Assembly (NCBI RefSeq): GCF_005116675.2
Contig: NZ_CP050699.1
Coordinates: 1,697,001 to 1,761,000 of the forward strand
Origin: Desulfosediminicola ganghwensis
GTDB taxonomy: Bacteria; Desulfobacterota; Desulfobulbia; Desulfobulbales; Desulfocapsaceae
Length of the DNA stretch: 64,000 nt
Direction: 5' to 3'
Under the pieces are notes generated by a model. That model searched no databases. It was not told the DNA's origin and worked only from the letters and a program-made list of their open reading frames with translations. A program made the position numbers and the translations under genes. Positions 57,527 to 64,000 of the stretch are shown here, piece by piece (the stretch's first letter is position 1; every line of letters starts with the position of its first letter).

Positions 57527-58852
57527 TTACGGCTTGATTATTTCGCAATCACAGGCCGGGTCTGTGATGTCGAGCAGCAGAAACTTGACATCATAGCCAT
57601 GATTTTTCAGCTCCTCGTAGGCAAGGTCGGCTCTGGCGCCGGTGGAGCAATGAATAAATACTCTCTTGTCCTTGGGGATTGAGGCGAGTTTTTTGGGTAT
57701 TTCATCCAGGGGGATGTTCACGGTGTTTTTGAATATTCCGAACTCGGCTATTTCTTCTTCGGTCCGGGCATCGATCACGAAGGTGTCGGGCAGCTTGCCG
57801 TCAACCGCCTGCTTGAATTCGGCAACGGATACTTCACCTTTACCAAGTTTGCGCACCCAGCTGATCTCGTTGGAGAAGATAGGCCCGGATTCGACTTCAC
57901 CGCCTGCATCCACCCAGCCCTCATAGTTGCCTTTGACCATAGAAACATGCTTGAAGCCCTCATCTTTGAGATCTTCATAGGCATCCATGGCACTCTCTTC
58001 GCTGTCGCTGTAAAGAACCACCGGTGCGTTGCGGGGGATATCATCGATGCGTGATTCAAGTTCTTCATACGGAACGGTTACAGCCCTGGGGATTCGTCCA
58101 TCGGCCGGGCTGCCGTCTTCGCGCAGATCGAGCAGGACGATATTGCCAGTTTTTACGAACTCATTTGATGCATAGAGCGGATACCCTTCCTCAGACCAGG
58201 CAGGTTCACCATCAAGGAATACTCGAATATTGTTGTAACCAAGTTTTTTCGCCAGACCGGCGTTTGCGGTGGACATGCCTCAGGTGGGGCCTCCGCAATA
58301 GAAAACCAGCAGTTTATCCTTGTCATCAGGGAGCACTTCCGCTTTTTTCTCTTTCAGTTTGGCGACGGGAATTGAAATTGCTCCAGGTATGTGGGCCTGG
58401 TGATAACGGGAGAGTGGACGGGCATCAACCAGGGTGAGAGGCGTCGCACTTGCCAGCAGCTCATGGATTTCATCGACCTTTATTTCGGTGACACCCTCAG
58501 GGAGTTTGGCAAGTTTGGGCTTGATAAGGGTCGCGAATTTATCTTCTCCCCGCTGTTCCCAGGTGATGATGGCCGCTTCACCCTTTTTCGCGAACTCGAT
58601 TCCTTTGGTCTGGTCATCGAATCGCACCATCATGGTTTTGGCAGCGTCCCCCTTGCCAACCTGGATGGAAATAGTCTTCGCTTTATTCGATTTACCAACC
58701 ACCGGTCCCTTGTAAACGTTCTGGGCCTGCTGTTGGGCTGCAGCAGGTTGCTTGGCACTGTCCGCAAAACTATTTGTCGGGCTAAGCCCAGACGAAACAA
58801 GTGCCAGTACAAATGCAGCTGCAACGAGCTTTGTGCTGATTGAGCTTCTCAT
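57527..58852 (-). CDS. Exported three-domain rhodanese, probable selenoprotein (Sec191)
   Basis: Two frames, 58852-58280 and 58276-57527, are in the same phase and separated only by TGA-GGC. Read through, they give 441 residues with residue 191 encoded by TGA. The context LVFYCGGPT-TGA-GMSTANAGLAKKLGY is the rhodanese active loop, where relatives have Cys. A signal peptide (about 1-31, ending SFADS) exports it. Domain 1 (about 125-215) holds Cys186 and Sec191; domain 2 (about 220-325) lacks the Cys (VVLYSDSEES); domain 3 (about 340-441) has IHCSTGARAD. A SECIS-like hairpin follows the TGA. It should transfer sulfur or selenium or act in redox work outside the cytoplasm. If not read through, the first product is a 190-residue stub. 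Confidence 0.8.
58238..58282 (-). promoter_or_regulatory. SECIS-like hairpin after the in-frame UGA
   Basis: Starting 21 nt after the UGA (58280-58282), CGCC and GGCG close a five-base loop GGUCU (58258-58254). An outer ACC can pair with GGU at the base. Bacterial SECIS elements put the apical loop 16-37 nt after the UGA with a G in the first two loop positions; both hold here. Folding is by eye. Confidence 0.6.
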
Positions 58853-59015
58853 TACTGTTCCTCCGAAAGGTTAATGTGCTGTTTATGCTGCCTTGTTTGG
58901 TGGAGATCAATAGCTATAAAAGAATATAATTAATTGATTAAGTAATGCAATGGGATAATGCCATAAAAAATCGGAATTTCGAAGGACTACCACGTTTGGA
59001 TAAGGGAAATTATGG

Positions 59016-59606
59016 TCAGGAGAAGAGGAACGTTTCAAAAACACCTTGTTGGTGCAGGATGTTTAAGCCAATTCCCCAAAGTACGGCACCACCAAGGATC
59101 TCAGCCAGAACGCTTAATTTTTTAAAAGAAGCAACCTTTTTGCCAAGGTGCATGCCGGTTATGGTAAAAGCTGCAGCCACAATGCCGATGATGATTGCAG
59201 GGGTAACGATGTCTATCTCCAGCATGGACATGCTGAAGCCGACCGCCAGAGCGTCAATACTTGTTGCCACCGAAAGCATGACCATGGTTAGTCCGCGGGT
59301 GGAATCTTTTTTTTCTGCTTCGGTGTCTTTTTCGAAGTCGAATGCTTCGCGAAGCATATTGGTGCCCACTGCGGCAAGAAGACCGAAAGCTATCCAATGG
59401 GCCCAACTTTCCACGAAGTTGTGGATGGCGCTGCCGAGGGCCCAGCCGATAATCGGCATCATGGCCTGAAAGAGGCCAAAATGCCAGGAGAGTCGAAAAG
59501 TCTGTCTGGCGCTGATTGTTTTCAGACTGATACCGACAGCAATAGCCACCGCGAAGGCGTCCATGGCCAGGGCGATGGCTATTCCCAAAATACTTATTAA
59601 TGACAT
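59016..59606 (-). CDS. mntP: Manganese efflux pump MntP
   Basis: The protein is 196 residues with six membrane helices. The paired Asp motifs of the family are visible: GIAIALAMDAFAVAIAVG near the start and MLSVATSIDALAVGFSMS in the middle. It exports manganese to avoid toxicity. It lies 28 bp after korB on the same strand and could be transcribed with it; I see no manganese riboswitch in that gap. Confidence 0.93.
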   Translation of the reverse strand: MSLISILGIAIALAMDAFAVAIAVGISLKTISARQTFRLSWHFGLFQAMMPIIGWALGSAIHNFVESWAHWIAFGLLAAVGTNMLREAFDFEKDTEAEKKDSTRGLTMVMLSVATSIDALAVGFSMSMLEIDIVTPAIIIGIVAAAFTITGMHLGKKVASFKKLSVLAEILGGAVLWGIGLNILHQQGVFETFLFS

Positions 59607-59634
59607 GATATAAAATCTAAATTTTGCCCGGGCG

Positions 59635-60687
59635 TTATCTCAGGCTGTTATTAATTTTTTCTAATGCATCATTGCCGGGGCAGAGATCTTCCCTGGTGAG
59701 GCTGTTGAGCGGACGCGGGGTTGTCTCGATTATGTCGTGGGTATCCTTGCTCGCCGGATTGACATAAATGACTCCGGTAAGCACCCGACCACGTTCTTTT
59801 GCTTCTTCGAGCTTGTCTACAGAGCGGCGCTGGTCAGTAACATCGAACTCCTGTTCGAGCTTTTCAAGAAGCAGGGTAGAGCCGTCATGCATCACCACTG
59901 TCTGGGTGGCGCCCTCATCGTAACGGGTCAGGATTTCCCTCTGGAGCGGGATGAAATCAAAAGTACCTGTTGCCTCACTATGCTCACGAACATACTGATA
60001 GCTTTTGGTGGAGCGGTCAGTATTGTTGAATGTAACACAAGGGGAGATCACGTCAAGAAATGCCAGACCATTGTGGCTGATGGCCGCTTTAATCAGCGGT
60101 ACAAGCTGTTGCTTGTCGCCGGAGAAGCTACGGGCGACAAAACTTGCGCCAAGCTGGATGGCAATTTCACACAGGTCTATTGATTCAAAGGGATTCGGTT
60201 TGCCTTTTTTTCCGGCGCTGCCCTTATCTGCGGTGGCTGAATCCTGGCCTTTGGTGAGACCGTAACAACCGTTGTTCATGCAGATATAGTTCATGTTCAG
60301 GTTACGCCTGAGGGCGTGGGCGAATTGACCCATGCCGATGGAGGCGGTGTCGCCGTCACCGGAAACACCTATATACAGTAAATCCCGGTTGGCCATATTG
60401 GCTCCGGTGGCAATGGAGGGCATGCGGCCGTGGACTGAGTTGAAGCCGTGTGACTTGCCAAGAAAATAGGCCGGAGTCTTTGAAGAACATCCTATACCGG
60501 AAAGCTTCGCCACCCTGTGCGGCTCTATGGCCATCTCGAAACAGGCCTGCACAATAGCGCTGGAAATAGAGTCATGACCGCAGCCTGCACAGAGAGTGGA
60601 AATCGCACCTTCATAGTCCCGCCGGTGATACCCTTTGCTGTTTTTCTGTTGCTCAGGGTGGCGAAAGGTCGGTCGGGTATAGCTCAT
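59635..60687 (-). CDS. korB: 2-oxoacid:ferredoxin oxidoreductase, beta subunit
   Basis: The protein is 350 residues, the thiamine-diphosphate-binding half of a 2-oxoglutarate-type ferredoxin oxidoreductase. Cys for the 4Fe-4S cluster are in LCAGCGHDSIS and GIGCSSKTPAYF. The TPP motif is GVSGDGDTASIGMGQF with YICMNNGCYGLTKGQ. It cleaves 2-oxoacids with CoA to give acyl-CoA, CO2 and reduced ferredoxin. A GGAGGTAATGT site and a 4-bp overlap with korA couple the two. Confidence 0.93.
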   Translation of the reverse strand: MSYTRPTFRHPEQQKNSKGYHRRDYEGAISTLCAGCGHDSISSAIVQACFEMAIEPHRVAKLSGIGCSSKTPAYFLGKSHGFNSVHGRMPSIATGANMANRDLLYIGVSGDGDTASIGMGQFAHALRRNLNMNYICMNNGCYGLTKGQDSATADKGSAGKKGKPNPFESIDLCEIAIQLGASFVARSFSGDKQQLVPLIKAAISHNGLAFLDVISPCVTFNNTDRSTKSYQYVREHSEATGTFDFIPLQREILTRYDEGATQTVVMHDGSTLLLEKLEQEFDVTDQRRSVDKLEEAKERGRVLTGVIYVNPASKDTHDIIETTPRPLNSLTREDLCPGNDALEKINNSLR

Positions 60688-62561
60688 ACATTACCTCCGG
60701 TGGCGAGATGGGGAGAACTGTCTGTGCCGGTTCTGCCAGCCAGTTTTGCTTTCAGGCTTTCGGTTATAAAATCGGCAGTGATCGGCTTGCCGTCAAAGTT
60801 GAGAATAGAGACGAGCTTGTCCGGATGAAAGCCATATTCGGCGATGAGTAAAGTTCGCATCTGGGCGTCGCGGTTTTGTTCGATGACGAAAACGATTTCA
60901 TGCTGGTCAATAAAATCCACAGCAGGCTGAGGGCAGGGGAATGATCGAAGACGCATGGTGTCGATGATGATCCTCTCTTCTGCCAGCCTGTCTATTGCCT
61001 CGTAGGCGGAATGGGTGGTGGTGCCGAAAAAAAGTGCACCGAGAGGGTTCCCCGCCTGGGCAGACGTGCTCCGAAACTTGATATGGGGCTCGGGCATCAT
61101 GGTTTTTGCTGTCTGCCACTTTTTATCGAGCCTCAACATGGCGCGCTGATAGGCACCACTGTCTTCGGTATATGCCGCATACTCATCGTGGGAGGAGCCC
61201 CTGGTGAAGTATGATCCCCTGGTGGGGTGGGCGCCGGGGATGGTGCGATAGCAGATGCCGTCCCCATCAACGTCGAGGTAGCGTCCCCATCTCTCTCTGT
61301 TTCGTTCAAACTCATCCAGCTCTTCACCTGTTAAGGTTTTGCCACGGTCATACTCCCGGTTGTCATCCCAGACAAAAGGCCTGCTGATATGGTCGTTCAT
61401 GCCCAGATCAAGATCACTCATGACAAGTACCGGAGTCTGCAGTCGCTCGGCAAGATCGAACGCATCGGCGGTAAGTTCAAAACACTCCGCCGGGTCGCAG
61501 GGAATGAGCAGCACGTTCTTGGTATCGCCATGAGAGGCGTAGGCGGTGGCGATAAAATCAGACTGCTGGGTTCTGGTCGGCATGCCGGTGCTCGGCCCTG
61601 TTCTCTGTACGTTCACTACCACTGCAGGTACCTCGGCAAAATAGGCCAGGCCGAGAAATTCAGCCATGAGTGATATGCCGGGGCCGGATGTGGCGGTGAA
61701 GGCCCGTGATCCGTTCCATGAGGCGCCGATAACCATGCCAAGAGCTGAGAGTTCATCTTCGGCCTGGAGAATGGCAACCTTTTTGCTGCCGTCCTCTTCG
61801 AGCCGGTGAATGTTGGAGAATCGCTCAAACGCCTCTATCACGGAGGTGGATGGGGTAATGGGATACCAACCGGCAACGGTGGCTCCGCCATAGAGTGCGC
61901 CGAGGGCGGCGGCGCTGTTGCCGTCTACCAGAATTGAGTCCTGCAGGATGTTTTCCCTGCGGGAAAGAGATAGTCGGCAGCTCTCGTTAAAATGCTTTTT
62001 CGCATAATCCCTGCCGATTTCAAGTGCCTGGATATTGGGCTCAGCCAGTTTCGGTTTCTTCCTGAACTGCTGGCCGATGGCGTCGGTGAGAACGGTGAAT
62101 TCAATGTCGAGCAGGTGGGAGAGGGCACCTACATAGACAATGTTCTTCAGGAGTTGGCGCAGTTTTGGGTTGGTAAAGGCATCGTTAGTAAGCTGCGTGA
62201 GCGGAATGCCGATCTCGACGATGTCGTCTCTGTCGCACTCATCGAACAGCGGTCTGGTTGAATCATAGAAAAAGTATCCACCGGGCAGCAACTCGTTATA
62301 GTCCTGAACCAGAGTCTGGCCGTTGGTGGCCACCATCATGTCGACACCGCCGCGTCTGCCAAGGTTCCCCTTGTCGTTGACCCGCACTTCATACCAGGTG
62401 GGTAATCCCTGGATATTAGATGGGAAAATGTTTTTGGGGCTGACCGGAATGCCCATCCTGAAGATTGCCTTGGCAAAGAGGTTGTTGGCGCTTGCCGAAC
62501 CGGAGCCGTTGACATTGGCGAAGCGGATTACGAAGTCATTAGTACTTTGTATTGGTTCCAT
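60684..62561 (-). CDS. korA: 2-oxoacid:ferredoxin oxidoreductase, alpha subunit (gamma-alpha fusion)
   Basis: The protein is about 625 residues from the ATG at 62561 (MEPIQSTNDF); the frame extends to 62606 but overlaps the preceding gene. The N-terminal gamma domain (about 10-190) begins FANVNGSGSASANNLFAKAI. The alpha domain includes ALYGGATVAGWYPITPSTSVIEAF and FTATSGPGISLMAEFLGLAYF. Such fused subunits are typical of KorA. It works with KorB and the upstream GltD-like protein. Confidence 0.92.
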   Translation of the reverse strand: MEPIQSTNDFVIRFANVNGSGSASANNLFAKAIFRMGIPVSPKNIFPSNIQGLPTWYEVRVNDKGNLGRRGGVDMMVATNGQTLVQDYNELLPGGYFFYDSTRPLFDECDRDDIVEIGIPLTQLTNDAFTNPKLRQLLKNIVYVGALSHLLDIEFTVLTDAIGQQFRKKPKLAEPNIQALEIGRDYAKKHFNESCRLSLSRRENILQDSILVDGNSAAALGALYGGATVAGWYPITPSTSVIEAFERFSNIHRLEEDGSKKVAILQAEDELSALGMVIGASWNGSRAFTATSGPGISLMAEFLGLAYFAEVPAVVVNVQRTGPSTGMPTRTQQSDFIATAYASHGDTKNVLLIPCDPAECFELTADAFDLAERLQTPVLVMSDLDLGMNDHISRPFVWDDNREYDRGKTLTGEELDEFERNRERWGRYLDVDGDGICYRTIPGAHPTRGSYFTRGSSHDEYAAYTEDSGAYQRAMLRLDKKWQTAKTMMPEPHIKFRSTSAQAGNPLGALFFGTTTHSAYEAIDRLAEERIIIDTMRLRSFPCPQPAVDFIDQHEIVFVIEQNRDAQMRTLLIAEYGFHPDKLVSILNFDGKPITADFITESLKAKLAGRTGTDSSPHLATGGNV

Positions 62562-62577
62562 AGATTTGAGATCTCTT

Positions 62578-64000
62578 TTATTCCGCCATTGGGGCCTGAT
62601 AGACAAATTTAATCATCTCCCAGGATGATGTTGGGCAGCGTTCAGCACACAGGCCGCAGTGCAGGCAGACATTTTCGTCCTTGACCATCACCCGCCCGGT
62701 GGGCAGCTCAGAAGATACGTAAAGATCAGTTGTGCGGTTATTGGCCGGCACCAGCAGCCGCTGACGAAGATCATCTTCATCACCGTTTTCAATGAAGTTG
62801 ATGCAGGTGACCGGGCATATATCGACACAGGCGTCGCATTCGATACAGGTCTCGGCATCGAAGACAGTCTGCACATCACAGTTGAGGCAGCGTTTGGCTT
62901 CCCTTTGGCCAAGATCATAGTCATAACCAAGTTCAACTTCGATCAGCCGGTCCTGTATCGATTTGACCTTCTCCACCATCGGAACGACCTGACGCTCGTC
63001 ATCGGTGACGTGGCTTTCATAGAGCCAGTCATGGATACCCATCTTCTGGCCGACAAGGTTCACCTTGGGATGGGGACGGTCGAGCAGATTTGCTCCCTGA
63101 CAGAAGAGATGAATGGATATCGCAGCCTCATGGCCGTGGGCCACAGCGGTGATGACATTTTGTGGGCCGAATGCTGCGTCGCCACCAAAGAACACTTGGG
63201 GCAGGGTGGATTGCATGGTGTGCTTATTGAGCACCGGCAATCCCCATTTGTCGAAGTCGATACCGATATCGCGCTCTATAAATGGAAAGGCGTTCTGCTG
63301 ACCAACAGCGAGGATCACCTCATCGCACCCGATGAAAACCGGCTCATTGCCAATGGAGACCAGGCTTCTTTTACCGACTTCATCATATACTGGTTCAACC
63401 CGGTCGAAACGCATGCCGATTAATTTGCCATCTTCAACAACAAACTCCAGAGGTGAATGGTTCTCGATGATTTCCACATCTTCATGCTCGGCGTCTTCGA
63501 CCTCCCATGGAGATGCCTTCATCTCATTCTTGGGGCTGCGGACAATGACTTTTACATCAGTGCCGCCGAGACGTCTGGCGGTACGACAACAGTCCATTGC
63601 TGTATTGCCACCGCCCAGCACAAGTACTTTGGGGCCTGCACTGGTAACATGGCGATAGAGCACAGAGGCAAGCCATTCGATGCCGAGGTGAATGGACTGA
63701 TCTCCCTCGGCGCGGCCGGGCAGGTCGGGCAGGTCACGGCCGCGGGGGGCACCGGTGCCAATAAAGATGGCGTCATAATCTTTATCGAGAATCTCCTGGA
63801 GGTTGTCGATATATTGGTTGAAGAAGGTGTTCACTCCATAATCGAGGATGTAGTTGATTTCCTCATCAAGCACCTGCTCCGGCAATCTGAATGAGGGCAC
63901 CTGGGTGCGGATAAATCCCCCGGCTTTAGCCTGATCATCATAGAGATCGATGGTATAGCCCAGCAGGATAAGGTCACGGGCTACGGTGAGCGAGGCGGGA
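62578..64000 (-). CDS. GltD-like FAD/NAD oxidoreductase with two 4Fe-4S motifs, 5' end outside window
   Basis: The frame runs to the right edge: the residues before the called GTG (ARDLILLGYTIDLYDDQAKA) continue the first FAD fold. Visible motifs are FIGTGAPRG, VLVLGGGNTAMDCCRTARRLG (second nucleotide fold), then a C-terminal ferredoxin part with CIECDACVDICPVTCINF and CLHCGLCAERCP, each with the four Cys of a 4Fe-4S cluster. It resembles the small subunit of glutamate synthase and NADH-dependent ferredoxin partners. Directly upstream of korA, it probably passes electrons between NAD(P)H and ferredoxin for KorAB. Confidence 0.88.
   Translation of the reverse strand, partial: PASLTVARDLILLGYTIDLYDDQAKAGGFIRTQVPSFRLPEQVLDEEINYILDYGVNTFFNQYIDNLQEILDKDYDAIFIGTGAPRGRDLPDLPGRAEGDQSIHLGIEWLASVLYRHVTSAGPKVLVLGGGNTAMDCCRTARRLGGTDVKVIVRSPKNEMKASPWEVEDAEHEDVEIIENHSPLEFVVEDGKLIGMRFDRVEPVYDEVGKRSLVSIGNEPVFIGCDEVILAVGQQNAFPFIERDIGIDFDKWGLPVLNKHTMQSTLPQVFFGGDAAFGPQNVITAVAHGHEAAISIHLFCQGANLLDRPHPKVNLVGQKMGIHDWLYESHVTDDERQVVPMVEKVKSIQDRLIEVELGYDYDLGQREAKRCLNCDVQTVFDAETCIECDACVDICPVTCINFIENGDEDDLRQRLLVPANNRTTDLYVSSELPTGRVMVKDENVCLHCGLCAERCPTSSWEMIKFVYQAPMAE

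Noticed and set aside
1-64000. CRISPR arrays, tRNA and rRNA genes
   Set aside because: No regularly spaced repeats, cloverleaf patterns or rRNA-like text were found on reading through.

Overview
The window looks like a Desulfobacterota chromosome, most plausibly near the Desulfobulbales. This is inferred from the gene set, not from a marker gene: a KorAB ferredoxin oxidoreductase with a GltD-like partner, TRAP transporters, an FMN-riboswitch ribB, a stand-alone MttB-like protein and a probable selenoprotein. No rRNA, tRNA or CRISPR array was seen. Core genes have moderate GC; roughly 4.3-13.4 kb is clearly more AT-rich.

Layout. 1-1247: 3' part of a TRAP large permease. 1.25-4.2 kb: a group II intron 3' fragment and a complete IS66 element with an 8-bp target duplication. 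4.35-13.4 kb: an integron-type gene cassette array with no integrase in view (a CALIN). Its ORFs all read on the minus strand and are separated by attC-like sites. One attC is split by a reverse-transcriptase-less group II intron and another by an IS1182-family element; a second RT-less intron and an IS1595-family element sit between cassettes. 14-20 kb: pyruvate kinase, a glycosyltransferase with an amylo-alpha-1,6-glucosidase, and two copies of a ~204-bp MITE whose ends match the IS1595 copy. 20-25 kb: a MscS channel with a cyclic-nucleotide-type domain, an MttB-like protein, a membrane protein and a DJ-1/PfpI protein.

25-32.6 kb: a ureide locus. An amino-acid-type ABC transporter, allantoate amidohydrolase (AllC) and ureidoglycine aminohydrolase (AllE) surround a ketol-acid reductoisomerase-like protein that has lost a catalytic Lys and both C-terminal metal-binding Glu residues. 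A FadR-type regulator is divergent. This divergent reductoisomerase in ureide catabolism is one of the two best candidates for undescribed biology.

32.7-53 kb: RmuC, a GDSL esterase, small membrane proteins and decayed genes, a DUF190 protein, MarR, a TRAP DctPQM operon, FMN riboswitch-ribB, a HIT protein behind a CPA2 antiporter, ClpS-ClpA, a DUF2971 protein, HolA and CorA. 53.3-57.2 kb: a large MscS-type gene cut by an IS4-family element with a 9-bp duplication; the two halves rejoin in frame.

57.5-58.85 kb: a three-domain exported rhodanese with an in-frame TGA exactly where the family's active-loop Cys is expected, followed by a SECIS-like hairpin; this is the second main finding. 59-64 kb: MntP, KorB, KorA and a GltD-like flavoprotein with two 4Fe-4S motifs that runs off the right edge.
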